Below, one piece after another: positions 17,783 to 26,289 of a stretch of 64,000 nt of DNA (position 1 is its first letter; each line of letters starts with the position of its first letter). The stretch lies in assembly GCF_014397115.1 (NCBI RefSeq), contig NZ_CP060720.1, forward strand, positions 2,310,001 to 2,374,000, written 5' to 3'. Made by a program: the position numbers and the translations under genes. The notes under the pieces were generated by a model. That model saw only the letters and a list, made by a program, of their open reading frames with translations. It was not told the origin of the DNA and searched no databases. The stretch comes from Vagococcus carniphilus. Lineage in GTDB: Bacteria > Bacillota > Bacilli > Lactobacillales > Vagococcaceae.

Positions 17783-18003
17783 CGTCACTTTTTGTATAAA
17801 CAAAACCAAGAAGTTCCATATAACGTTTTAGATATTGTGTTAAATATACAAAAAAACTTGAATATTCCTTAACAATTAATAAAATCTTTTAATTTCACTA
17901 TTATCAAAAATAAGAACCATAAGCAGTTTTACGATTAAAAAGAAATACACTTTATATTTTATATGTTTATTTTCTTTTAGTCAATAAACTTTTTGTATTA
18001 AAT

Positions 18004-18031
18004 TACTTCAAAAACTTAACTTTTCGAAGTA
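18004..18031. promoter_or_regulatory. 28-bp dyad upstream of the sipW promoter
   Basis: An 11-bp inverted repeat with one mismatch (TACTTCAAAAA and TTTTCGAAGTA) surrounds a 6-nt centre, about 220 bp upstream of the sipW -35 box. No T-tract follows on the minus strand, so it is more likely a regulator-binding site than a terminator. Nearby, TGACA/TGTCA form a smaller dyad at about 18065-18080. The remainder of 17783-18102 is plain AT-rich sequence with no gene visible. Confidence 0.3.
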
Positions 18032-18102
18032 TTTATATATATACATATACTAACGCCTATAAATGACAGCTTTTATGTCACTAACTACTATTAAAAGGAA
18101 AT

Positions 18103-18141
18103 AAAAAAAGAAAAAACGTTCAATTTTAGTTATTGAACGTT
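18103..18141 (-). terminator. Terminator of the polylysine-tail membrane protein gene
   Basis: A perfect 10-bp stem (AACGTTCAAT at 18115-18124, ATTGAACGTT at 18132-18141) precedes a T-rich tract on the minus strand. It overlaps the stop codon and separates this gene from the sipW promoter. Confidence 0.8.
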
Positions 18142-18900
18142 CTTTTTTTTCTTTCGTTTGCTCTTTTTCTTTTTTTTAGATGACGTTTTTCTTTTCTTTT
18201 TCTTACTGGTTTTTACTTTAATTAATTTTCCACTTAGAATAACAGCAACTATAGCTATAATTAACAGTAAAAATAAGCTAATTTTCACCCAATGCCAAAA
18301 ATTTTCATTACTTTTTGTCTTATTTGGTACTTCTTCTATAGAAGAATCTGTGCTTTCGATTTGTATTGTCTTTTTTTTGGAAATAGTTGTCTGATCTTTT
18401 TTTTCTATACTTGATGCTTCTTCTTTTTTTTCTGTATTACTTGTTTCCTTTTTCTTTTCTTTATTATCTTCTTTTTGTTCTTTTGGTTTCTGATTCTCTT
18501 TCTTTTCTTGCTTTTTCTCCTTAATGTTAGGGGCATTAGGTGGTGGTGTTTCTTCTCCATCTGATAAAAGTCGATTCTCTGCTAAGTCAAACATAATACT
18601 ATTAGGCTCTAGTCCCTCTTGATTTATAGCATTTATAATCACCATTTGGATATCTTTAGGCACTTCAAAACTAAACTCTCCTGATTCTGGTACTTCCATA
18701 TTTTCACCAAAGTCAGTGGTTATAAGAGCTCCTGGTGCGGAATAGCCATTTAATTTTCTGCCTTCTTTTTCAAATGCCACTTGTTCAATAGGTGTTTTTT
18801 CATAACTATTCAATGCATCTAGTTCTGCTGGTCCATCATCTTCCGCCCAAACACTTACTGGAAATAATATCAGAAGTAAAAATACTATTATTTTTTTCAT
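18130..18900 (-). CDS. Single-span membrane protein with polylysine cytoplasmic tail
   Basis: A 256-residue protein of no family I recognise. It has a signal peptide (1-19, VWA/EDD) and a small extracellular domain of about 100 residues. Next is a Lys/Glu low-complexity linker from about 113 to 200, a membrane span near 205-227, and a C-terminal tail of about 28 residues that is nearly all Lys, Ser and Arg. The topology puts the polybasic tail in the cytoplasm. SipW, encoded next downstream, also carries a polybasic Lys/Ser cytoplasmic segment, so both could bind the same acidic partner, nucleic acid or anionic lipid. It has its own terminator and candidate promoter, so it is not strictly part of the sipW operon. 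A role in fibre secretion or sensing is inference. Confidence 0.7.
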   Translation of the reverse strand: MKKIIVFLLLILFPVSVWAEDDGPAELDALNSYEKTPIEQVAFEKEGRKLNGYSAPGALITTDFGENMEVPESGEFSFEVPKDIQMVIINAINQEGLEPNSIMFDLAENRLLSDGEETPPPNAPNIKEKKQEKKENQKPKEQKEDNKEKKKETSNTEKKEEASSIEKKDQTTISKKKTIQIESTDSSIEEVPNKTKSNENFWHWVKISLFLLLIIAIVAVILSGKLIKVKTSKKKKRKTSSKKKKKSKRKKKKNVQ

Positions 18901-18919
18901 TTCAACCTCCTATGATATA

Positions 18920-18947
18920 AATTTAACATAAAAATGATTTTTGACAA
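18920..18947 (-). promoter_or_regulatory. Candidate promoter of the polylysine-tail membrane protein
   Basis: TTGTCA (18942-18947) and TAAATT (18920-18925), 16 nt apart on the minus strand, immediately precede TAGGAGG and the ATG at 18900. Confidence 0.35.
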
Positions 18948-18986
18948 TAAAATTATTAATTATCCCTGAAAGTAATCAATTTTAAC

Positions 18987-19019
18987 AAAAAAACCAGACA
19001 TTCAATTAAGAATATCCGG
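18987..19019 (-). terminator. Terminator of ridA
   Basis: A 10-bp stem with two G-U pairs (CCAGACATTC at 18994-19003, GAATATCCGG at 19010-19019) is followed on the minus strand by a run of seven T. Confidence 0.75.
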
Positions 19020-19056
19020 TAGTAATTAAATTTGTTTCTTCTATATTATAAATAAT

Positions 19057-19434
19057 TTACTTTACTGCAATTGCTTCTATTTCTACTTTTGCGTCTTTTG
19101 GTAATCTTGCTACTTCAATTGTACTTCTACTTGGAAATGGTTCTTTAAAAAAGCTTCCATATACTTCATTCACAACAGCAAAATCTTCCATATTTGATAG
19201 AAAGATTGTCGTCTTTACGACATTATCCATTGTTAAGCCAGTTTCTTCTAAGATGGCTTTCATATTTTCTAAGCTTTGTTTTGTTTGTTCTGCTACATCT
19301 TCAGACATTTCACCTGTTGTTGCATTAATCGGTAGTTGTCCTGAAACAAAACTGAAATCTCCTGTCACGTTGACACCTTGTGAGTATGGTCCAATCGCTT
19401 GAGGTGCTTTGTCTGTTGCAATTTGTTTTTTCAT
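19057..19434 (-). CDS. ridA: RidA family reactive imine/enamine deaminase
   Basis: A 125-residue protein of the expected RidA length. RidA hydrolyses reactive 2-aminoacrylate and other imines released by PLP enzymes, protecting enzymes such as serine hydroxymethyltransferase. The family landmarks are present: '[11 protein letters not shown]' near the start, 'SGQLPI', '[14 protein letters not shown]', and the catalytic Arg in '[23 protein letters not shown]'. The start was placed at the ATG at 19434, preceded by AGGATGTAG; the longer frame from 19500 adds residues with no match to the family. It is a single-gene unit between the surface locus and the fucose operon. Confidence 0.92.
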   Translation of the reverse strand: MKKQIATDKAPQAIGPYSQGVNVTGDFSFVSGQLPINATTGEMSEDVAEQTKQSLENMKAILEETGLTMDNVVKTTIFLSNMEDFAVVNEVYGSFFKEPFPSRSTIEVARLPKDAKVEIEAIAVK

Positions 19435-19541
19435 TCTACATCCTACTTTCTTTATATTCTTATGTAAGGGCTTTAATAAAATGATTATAACATAAGTCAT
19501 TTTTTGATAAGTAAAATGTGATAAGTCTTTAATGAAAGATT

Positions 19542-19576
19542 AAGGAGCAATAAATCTAAATGACTTATTGCTCCTT
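19542..19576 (-). terminator. Hairpin at the end of the fucose operon
   Basis: A perfect 10-bp stem (GGAGCAATAA at 19544-19553, TTATTGCTCC at 19565-19574) directly follows rhaD. The T-tract on the minus strand is weak, so termination may be partial. Confidence 0.6.
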
Positions 19577-19581
19577 TCTAA

Positions 19582-20400
19582 TTAAGCTAAATAGCCATTT
19601 CTAGGTTCTACTTCAAATGCTTGTGCTAACTCTTTTAACTGTGTGTCAGATATTTCTTGTTTAATTCCTCCCTGACTCATGACATGTGTATACACTTTAG
19701 CAGCTTTTTCTGCTGTTTCAATCAAGCCAAAAACGTCATCTAAACTTTCTCCCGAACCATAAATACCATGAAACGGCCATAGAACTAAGCGATATTCTTC
19801 CATTTTTTTAGCTGTTTCTTTTCCAATTTCAACAGTACCCGGTACAAGCCAAGGAATAATGCCTACTCCTTCTGGAAAAACAACTAGACATTCTGTACAC
19901 ATTTTCCAAAGGGCTTTAGTAAACGCTTTCTCAGATAGTGGATGAGTAAACGTCATTGCTAACAAGTGTGTAGCATGATTATGCATAACTACTCGATGCT
20001 TAGAATCAACTTTTAGTCGTGCTATATGAGTCATTAAATGGGTCGGTAATTCACTTGTTGGTAAAGTATCGTTAGAAAAGCCCCACATTAATTCGAGTTT
20101 AGTTCCTGATTCATGAATTCGAACTATTCCTAACGATTCTTCAGGGAATTTCTCTATATTTTTAAAATAAATACCTGAGCCTGTTACTAAAAAATAATGA
20201 CCTTTTAAAAAACTAGCATCAAAATCAATTGGAATTACGTTGAGTACCTCATCCACATTCAAAAAGTCTCTAATTTCTTCTTCATCTAATAAGATACTTA
20301 TGTTACCACCATTTCGTTCATCCCAACCTAATCGATACAGATTAGTCGTCGTACTAGTTAGCTCTTTCATTAAATACCAATTTAATATCTTTTTTTGCAT
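19582..20400 (-). CDS. rhaD: Rhamnulose-1-phosphate aldolase
   Basis: A 272-residue class II zinc aldolase, close to the length of the E. coli enzyme. RhaD splits L-rhamnulose 1-phosphate into dihydroxyacetone phosphate and L-lactaldehyde. Recognisable motifs are 'LGWDERNGGNIS' (phosphate site), 'FLVTGSG', 'TSELPTHLMTH', the metal-binding 'HNHATHLLA', and 'ECLVVFPEGVGIIPW'. It is the last gene of the operon, 9 nt after fucO. A rhamnulose-type aldolase beside a complete fucose pathway is unexpected because no rhamnose isomerase is in the window. It may serve a second 6-deoxy- or pentulose phosphate, and the lactaldehyde it makes is the substrate of the adjacent FucO. Confidence 0.9.
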   Translation of the reverse strand: MQKKILNWYLMKELTSTTTNLYRLGWDERNGGNISILLDEEEIRDFLNVDEVLNVIPIDFDASFLKGHYFLVTGSGIYFKNIEKFPEESLGIVRIHESGTKLELMWGFSNDTLPTSELPTHLMTHIARLKVDSKHRVVMHNHATHLLAMTFTHPLSEKAFTKALWKMCTECLVVFPEGVGIIPWLVPGTVEIGKETAKKMEEYRLVLWPFHGIYGSGESLDDVFGLIETAEKAAKVYTHVMSQGGIKQEISDTQLKELAQAFEVEPRNGYLA

Positions 20401-20409
20401 TTTTTTCTC

Positions 20410-21564
20410 CTATAATAAACTTTCGTATAAAGAGATTATTTCTTCTATTGTTACTTCTCTTGGATTACCAGGTGTACAAACATCATTTAAAGCATCTTTA
20501 GCTATTGCTGGTAAATCTTCTTTTCTTACTCCTAGTTCTGAGATGGTTGATGGTATTCCAACATCTGTACTTAATTTTTGAATTGCTTCAACAGCTCTAT
20601 CTCTAACCTCGTCTAATAACATGGTCTCTGCACCATTAATTCCCAAGACTTTTGCTATCTCTCTGTATTTTTCACCAGTGTATTCTTTATTAAAAGCCAT
20701 AACAGTCGGAAGTAACGACGCGCATGCTACTCCATGAGGAACATCATACCAAGCACTTAATGGATGAGCCATTCCATGTACTAAACCTAGTCCCACATTC
20801 GAAAAGCCCATTCCGGCTAAGTATTGAGCTAATGCCATTTTTTCACGGTTATCTTGATTTCCATTCACTGAACCTCTTAATGATGAACCTATTATTTCAA
20901 TTGCTTTCAGATGAAGCATATCACTCATTTCCCAAGCTCCTGGTGTAACAAAGCCTTCAATAGCATGAGTCATTGCATCCATTCCAGTCGCAGCACATAG
21001 ACTTTTTGGCATTCCCATCATCATATCACTATCCACAAACGAAACAACTGGTATATCATGAGGGTCTACACATACAAACTTACGATTATTTTTTTTATCA
21101 GTAATCACATAATTAATAGTAACTTCAGCTGCTGTTCCTGATGTTGTGGGAATAGCCAATATTGGTAATGCAGGTTTTTTGGTATCAGCAACTCCTTCTA
21201 AACTGATAACATCTTCAAATTCTGGATTTGTGATGATAATTCCAATCGCTTTTGCTGTATCAATTGGTGAACCTCCTCCAATTGCGATAAGACAATCTGC
21301 CTTTGATTCTTTTGCAAAAGCCACTCCTGCCTGTACATCTTCAATAGAAGGATTTGGAACAATACCATCAAAAACATTATATGCAATCTTTTCTTGATCA
21401 AAAAGTTGTGTCACTTTTTTGGTTAAACCAATCTTGACTAATTCTTTATCTGTAACAACTAAAATATTTTTAAAGCCACGTTTATTTATTTCTCGTGTCA
21501 CTTCATTGATTGCACCTTTACCAAAATAGGATGTTTCATTTAAAATCATTCGATTTACTGTCAT
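20410..21564 (-). CDS. fucO: Lactaldehyde reductase (iron-dependent alcohol dehydrogenase)
   Basis: A 384-residue group III alcohol dehydrogenase that reduces L-lactaldehyde to 1,2-propanediol with NADH. It has the dinucleotide-binding segment 'AIGGGSPIDTAKAIG' near residue 96. The metal ligands are in 'DAMTHAIEGFV' (near 196) and in 'HGMAHPLSAWYDVPHG' (near 263-278). The protein has the length and full motif set of FucO. It lies 6 nt after the AraB-like kinase gene and just before rhaD, so it disposes of the lactaldehyde produced by the fuculose and rhamnulose aldolases. Confidence 0.9.
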   Translation of the reverse strand: MTVNRMILNETSYFGKGAINEVTREINKRGFKNILVVTDKELVKIGLTKKVTQLFDQEKIAYNVFDGIVPNPSIEDVQAGVAFAKESKADCLIAIGGGSPIDTAKAIGIIITNPEFEDVISLEGVADTKKPALPILAIPTTSGTAAEVTINYVITDKKNNRKFVCVDPHDIPVVSFVDSDMMMGMPKSLCAATGMDAMTHAIEGFVTPGAWEMSDMLHLKAIEIIGSSLRGSVNGNQDNREKMALAQYLAGMGFSNVGLGLVHGMAHPLSAWYDVPHGVACASLLPTVMAFNKEYTGEKYREIAKVLGINGAETMLLDEVRDRAVEAIQKLSTDVGIPSTISELGVRKEDLPAIAKDALNDVCTPGNPREVTIEEIISLYESLL

Positions 21565-21570
21565 TTTTTA

Positions 21571-23238
21571 CTATCTCCTTTTTTGTTTTATAGTCTGTAG
21601 CCTTGCCATTAAATCTGTCTGTCGTCCAAATTGATTGACTAACTTCTCATAAACATCAAATAACTCATCATAGACAGCGGCATTTTCTTGATTAACCTCA
21701 TACTTTTCTGAATAGTCATCCAGTGACATACTATGAATAATAGTTTCTAACGTTTTTTCTTCATCTCTTGCTAATAAAGAGAAAATTGCTGCACTCTTAG
21801 CTCCTGTCTCTAGTTCATTGGATATTAAAACTGGTTTTTTTATAACATCGCTATAAATTTGGTTTAATAATTTATTTTTATGAGGTAATCCTCCACAAAA
21901 TACTAAATTATCAATTGGAATATCATTACTTTCAAAATTTTCAACAATCATCCGTTTACCAAAAGCTGTCGCTTCAATTAAAGCTCGGTATATCTCTTCT
22001 GGTTTTGTCTTTAATGTCATTCCAACCACTAAACCTGTTAATTGGGCATTCATTAAAGTTGATCGATTACCATTCCACCAATCTAAAGCTATCAATCCAG
22101 ATTGGCCTGGTTGTAACTTAGCTGCTAAACTCTCTAAATATTGATAAATTGTTTGATTATTTTCTTTTGCCTGGCTAAAGTAATTCTTTGGAACTTGTGT
22201 TTCAACAAACCAAGAAAAAATATCACCTACTGCATTCTGACCTGTTTCATACGCTTGAAGCCCTTTAACCGCTCCATCTTTTACAAGTCCTGCAATACCT
22301 GGAATCACTTTTTTTTCATTGGTTAATAGGATATCACAACTTGAAGTGCCAATAATGTTTAACATGACATTGGCTTTTGTTACTCCAGTAGAAGCTACGC
22401 AGACATGAGCATCTATGTTATTGACAGCAATAACTGTCTCTTCGGATAAGCCTAACGTTTTGGCCATCTCTTTTTTCAAGTGACCAGCTTTTGTTCCTAT
22501 ATCATAAACATCAGGATGTATTTTTTCTGAAATAACATCTTTAAAATCTGGATGGACCGATTCAAAAAAATCTACTGAAGGATAACCTCCCAATTCTTCT
22601 TGATAGAGTGCTTTATAACCGGCACACGACTTACTTCTCTTTTGTTGTCCAGTAAGTTGCCAAACAAGCCAGTCACCAGCCTCGATGAAATAGTCCATCT
22701 CTTGATACACTGCTGGAGCTTCTTCTAAAATTTGTAATAATTTTGGAAATAGCCATTCTGAAGAAATTTTCCCTCCATAATAAGGTAACCATGGCTCCTT
22801 TCTGTCCAGAGCAACTTGATTAATATGATCTGCTTGTTTTTGAGCAGCGTGATGTTTCCATAATTTTACCCACGCATGTGGTTCCTTTTTAAAGGCTTCC
22901 TTCTTTAACAAGGGTTCACCACTCTCATCTACTGGTAACACTGTACAACAGGTAAAATCTATTCCTAAACTTTTGATATCTTTCCTTGATATTTGCTTCT
23001 GTTCTCCTTGGCTTATCAAACTTTTAACAACATATTCTAAGCCTTCCAAATAATCATCTGTATGTTGTAGACACCAATAATCATCTAAGAATTTCTGCGT
23101 TTCTGGTAATTTATCCGTTATAACACTATGAGGATACTCATAAGTTTCTACCCCAAAAACATTTCCCTTTTTACTATCAATTAAAATGCCTCTAACTGAT
23201 AAGGTTCCGTAATCTAAACCAATAGCATAATCTACCAT
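21571..23238 (-). CDS. Ribulokinase-type (AraB-like) FGGY sugar kinase
   Basis: A 555-residue FGGY kinase, the AraB length rather than the roughly 485 of RhaB/FucK. The ATPase start 'AIGLDYGTLSVRG', the segments 'GIDFTCCTVLPVD' and 'AWVKLWKHHAAQ', 'YYGGKISSEW', and 'NIIGTSSCDILL' follow the AraB pattern. The C-terminal FGGY signature falls in 'ALIEATAFGKRMIVENF' and 'FCGGLPHKN'. AraB enzymes phosphorylate L- or D-ribulose at C5. FucI also isomerises D-arabinose to D-ribulose, so this kinase may channel pentulose made by FucI. That is inference. A terminator-like hairpin separates it from fucI, so expression may be lower than for upstream genes. Confidence 0.8.
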   Translation of the reverse strand: MVDYAIGLDYGTLSVRGILIDSKKGNVFGVETYEYPHSVITDKLPETQKFLDDYWCLQHTDDYLEGLEYVVKSLISQGEQKQISRKDIKSLGIDFTCCTVLPVDESGEPLLKKEAFKKEPHAWVKLWKHHAAQKQADHINQVALDRKEPWLPYYGGKISSEWLFPKLLQILEEAPAVYQEMDYFIEAGDWLVWQLTGQQKRSKSCAGYKALYQEELGGYPSVDFFESVHPDFKDVISEKIHPDVYDIGTKAGHLKKEMAKTLGLSEETVIAVNNIDAHVCVASTGVTKANVMLNIIGTSSCDILLTNEKKVIPGIAGLVKDGAVKGLQAYETGQNAVGDIFSWFVETQVPKNYFSQAKENNQTIYQYLESLAAKLQPGQSGLIALDWWNGNRSTLMNAQLTGLVVGMTLKTKPEEIYRALIEATAFGKRMIVENFESNDIPIDNLVFCGGLPHKNKLLNQIYSDVIKKPVLISNELETGAKSAAIFSLLARDEEKTLETIIHSMSLDDYSEKYEVNQENAAVYDELFDVYEKLVNQFGRQTDLMARLQTIKQKRR

Positions 23239-23257
23239 TTAAATTCTCCTTTACTGT

Positions 23258-23298
23258 TTAAAATAAAAGAGGGAACCGATTTTTTCGGCGCCCTCTTT
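23258..23298 (-). terminator. Internal terminator or attenuator between fucI and the AraB-like kinase gene
   Basis: On the minus strand an 8-bp outer stem (AAAGAGGG at 23266-23273, CCCTCTTT at 23291-23298) plus an inner CCGA/TCGG stem with a small internal loop is followed by TATTTT. It would allow part of the transcripts to stop after fucI. Confidence 0.65.
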
Positions 23299-23360
23299 AT
23301 ATACGAACCTTATTTAAGTGAAAGATTTTTTTATTTTACGCCATGTCTTACACCGTTCAT

Positions 23361-25145
23361 CTATTTATATAAAGGGCCAAACGTTTCGCAAGCTTTAAAA
23401 TCTACATATTCTATATCTTTTGTGCCAAATCCTGTAAAGGCATGTGGTCTGAAAATTCTTTCTGACTCTACATTATGGAGTGCTACTGGAATTCTTAACA
23501 TACTCGCTAAAGTAATCACTTCATGTCCAACATGACCATGAACTGTAGCGCCGTGATTTGCTCCCCAATGATCCATTACATTATAAACATTTTCAAATCC
23601 TGGTTCCCCTAGTCGAGGAGCAAACCAAGTTGTTGGCCATGTTTTATCTGTTCTTTTATCTAATGCCGTATGAATGTCTTCATCTAAAACGCATGTATGT
23701 CCTTCTGCTATTTGTAAAGTTGGGCCAACGCCGTCAACGATATTTAATCGAATCATTGTGACTGGCATTTCAGCATCAGTGTAGAAATGGGATGAGTATC
23801 CTCCTCCACGGAAATACTCATAGTTTGCCCGACACCAATCAGTTTTATTTAGACAAGCCATTATGTCATCTTCTGTCATCTGCCAAAATTCTTTCATAAC
23901 TGGCTCCTCGTTCTCATCTCTTAAAGGAACACTCCAATCAAGAGCAGAAGCTCCTGAATTGATTAAATGTAAAACTCCATTTTCTGCTTTACCTGTTAAT
24001 TTTTTCCCAGTTACTCGTTCTACTGATTCCGGGCTCCAATAGGTTCTTACATCAGAGAAAATAGGTGATTTGTTAGTTAATAGGGTACCAAATAACATAG
24101 ATACTGCATTTAGTGTGTCATTTTCCGTTGCAAAGGCAGTAACTGGTCTAGGGCCATTCCAATCAAATGTTGAAGCCATAATAGCTTCTGTAAAATCTCC
24201 ATTTGGTAACCAATCTGTCCATTGGCGTTGACCTTGAAAACCACCTGAAATTGCATTACGACCTCTTGCTTCTTCATGCCAACCAATATCTGCTAATTTT
24301 TCATTACCAAATAAAATATCACGAATAACGAGTGCTTGTTTAGCAATAAATTCCCAATCTTCATTAGCAGGAACTACTTTAGATTTCGTAATAATCTCAG
24401 GGAAATCTTTCCCTTCATTGATATCAATACCTTCTTTACAATAATCTTTAATCCATTGTAAAGCTTTTTCATATTCTTCTTTATCGTAAATTTCCAATGT
24501 AATTCGACGAAGAATTTCTGTCATGTCAACATATTCTAAAGTCATTCCTAAATATTTAGTAAATAATTGACTATCTGCTTGAGAACCTGCAATTCCCATA
24601 CAAGATGAACCTAAGTTAACATAAGATTTACCTTTCATTTGACCTATTGCAAATACACCTTTTGCAAATGAGAGAATTTTTTCCTGAACATCTTCTGGAA
24701 TACTATTATCATCTAATTCTTGAACTTCTTTTCCATATATCTTAAAAGCAGGGTATCCTTTTTGTGCGTATCCTGCCATAGCCGCAGCTAGATAAACAGC
24801 TCCTGGTCTTTCTGTTCCGTTGAATCCCCAAACAGCTTTAATTGTCTGGTTATTTAAATCCATTGTTTCTGTTCCGTAACACCAACTTGGTGTAACAGAT
24901 AATGTTCCAATGATATTTTCGCCTAGAAATTGCTCTTCTACAATTCCTGCGTCACCACGTCCTCCGATTGTACGATCTGCAACCACACATTGAACCTTAG
25001 TACCATCTGCATATCTAAGACTTGATTCAATCAGCTCTTTTGCAGCCAGTGCCATCGCCATTGTTTTTTCCTCAAGACTTTCACGGACTCCGCCTTGTCT
25101 GCCATCAATAATTGGTCTAATTCCTAGCTTTGGATAATTCGTCAT
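23361..25145 (-). CDS. fucI: L-fucose isomerase
   Basis: A 594-residue enzyme of typical FucI length that converts L-fucose to L-fuculose (and D-arabinose to D-ribulose) using Mn2+. The N-terminus 'KLGIRPIIDGRQGGVRESLE' is diagnostic. The catalytic acidic residues lie in 'AVWGFNGTERPGAVYLA' and 'TENDTLNAVSMLFG', and the late metal-site His region is 'HWGANHGATVHGHVGHE'. AAGGAGG precedes the ATG by the usual distance. It sits between the sugar-binding protein gene and an internal terminator, as the committed first step of the pathway. Confidence 0.95.
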   Translation of the reverse strand: MTNYPKLGIRPIIDGRQGGVRESLEEKTMAMALAAKELIESSLRYADGTKVQCVVADRTIGGRGDAGIVEEQFLGENIIGTLSVTPSWCYGTETMDLNNQTIKAVWGFNGTERPGAVYLAAAMAGYAQKGYPAFKIYGKEVQELDDNSIPEDVQEKILSFAKGVFAIGQMKGKSYVNLGSSCMGIAGSQADSQLFTKYLGMTLEYVDMTEILRRITLEIYDKEEYEKALQWIKDYCKEGIDINEGKDFPEIITKSKVVPANEDWEFIAKQALVIRDILFGNEKLADIGWHEEARGRNAISGGFQGQRQWTDWLPNGDFTEAIMASTFDWNGPRPVTAFATENDTLNAVSMLFGTLLTNKSPIFSDVRTYWSPESVERVTGKKLTGKAENGVLHLINSGASALDWSVPLRDENEEPVMKEFWQMTEDDIMACLNKTDWCRANYEYFRGGGYSSHFYTDAEMPVTMIRLNIVDGVGPTLQIAEGHTCVLDEDIHTALDKRTDKTWPTTWFAPRLGEPGFENVYNVMDHWGANHGATVHGHVGHEVITLASMLRIPVALHNVESERIFRPHAFTGFGTKDIEYVDFKACETFGPLYK

Positions 25146-25180
25146 TTTTTTGCCTCCTTATTATTTAAAAAAACTAATTT

Positions 25181-26278
25181 TTATTCATATAATAATTCTT
25201 GAATATCGTCTTTATCAATGTTTTCTTTTGTATACCATTCAACTCCAGTATCAACATCAGTTACTTTCTCTCCCTTTGATGCCTTCACTGCTAATTTAAC
25301 TGATTCATATCCAATCTTAACTGGATTTTGAGTGACAGAACCTAAGAATTTACCATTGCGAATTGCATCTTGTTGCAATGCACCTGAATCAAATCCGACA
25401 GCTAAAATTTTGTCATCTTCCACTCCGATACGATCACCTAATCCATCATTAGCATTAATAATTGATTTAGCGCCATATTCATTTGATCCATAAATAGCTA
25501 GTAAATCTTTCTTTTCTAATAAAGCTGATGCTTCTGTTTTTCCAGCAGCATCTGTTACTTCTGCAGGAACACGAAGTTCGATAATGGCTTTAGCATCTTT
25601 TCCCTTAACATCATTTTTAAATTTATCATGACCGGTTACTTGAACTTTTCCTTTACCAATCTTCTCGTTAGATTCTAACAATTCAACCATCTTTTCAATA
25701 AAACCGCCTGTACGTTGAGAAATTGAAAGTGAATTAACCTCTTGAGAAACAACACCAATTCTGAAAGTTTTATCTTCAATTCGTTTTTCTAATTCTTTGT
25801 ATAAGTTTTCAGCTGCAATTGCTCCAGCCTTATTGTTATCTGTTGAAGCAGTTGCTTTTACAGCACCTTCTGGAGCATCTGGTACACCTGAGTCAAACCC
25901 AATAATTGGAATATCTTTAGATTTAGCTGTTTCAATCGCATCTAATTCAGCTTCCGTATCTAATGCAGCTAGAGCGATAGCATCTGGGTTTTTATTGATA
26001 GCATTATTCAACATTTCTAATTGTTCAGCAATAGCGGTTTCATCTTTTGGCCCAACAAAGTTCATTGTGACATTATCTTCCTCTGCTGCTTTTTTAGCAC
26101 CTGATTGTACAGCTTTCCAAAAGTCATGTTGAAATCCTTTTGCAACAACTTCTACTTTTGCTCCACCATCTTTGGATTCTTTAGAGCCTTCTTCTTTTCC
26201 TTTTTCTCCAGAACAAGCAGCTAGTAGAGTAATTGCTACCGTTGACATTAATAAAATTCCCATCGTTTTTTTCTTCAT
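25181..26278 (-). CDS. Sugar ABC transporter substrate-binding lipoprotein (RbsB family)
   Basis: A 365-residue periplasmic-binding-protein-like lipoprotein. The lipobox is LLAAC (Cys near residue 22), then a Lys/Glu-rich linker and a type I binding fold: 'NAINKNPDAIALAALDTEAE' near 92 and 'DIPIIGFDSGVPD' near 120, ending with a 'GFDSGALQQDAIRNGKF' region. It belongs to the ribose/xylose/fucose class that works with one ATPase and one permease gene, and both lie directly upstream. The operon context makes L-fucose the likely ligand. Ligand assignment is inference. Confidence 0.85.
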   Translation of the reverse strand: MKKKTMGILLMSTVAITLLAACSGEKGKEEGSKESKDGGAKVEVVAKGFQHDFWKAVQSGAKKAAEEDNVTMNFVGPKDETAIAEQLEMLNNAINKNPDAIALAALDTEAELDAIETAKSKDIPIIGFDSGVPDAPEGAVKATASTDNNKAGAIAAENLYKELEKRIEDKTFRIGVVSQEVNSLSISQRTGGFIEKMVELLESNEKIGKGKVQVTGHDKFKNDVKGKDAKAIIELRVPAEVTDAAGKTEASALLEKKDLLAIYGSNEYGAKSIINANDGLGDRIGVEDDKILAVGFDSGALQQDAIRNGKFLGSVTQNPVKIGYESVKLAVKASKGEKVTDVDTGVEWYTKENIDKDDIQELLYE

Positions 26279-26289
26279 TTTATTCTCTC

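Noticed and set aside
17702-17809. Upstream extension of the sipW frame to an ATG at 17809
   Set aside because: A consensus promoter (TTGACG-17-TATAAT at 17754-17782) lies within the extension, and a GTG at 17701 has a good ribosome binding site.
18158-18394. Plus-strand frame opposite the polylysine-tail protein
   Set aside because: It is an antisense reading of Lys codons giving Phe-rich sequence, with no ribosome binding site.
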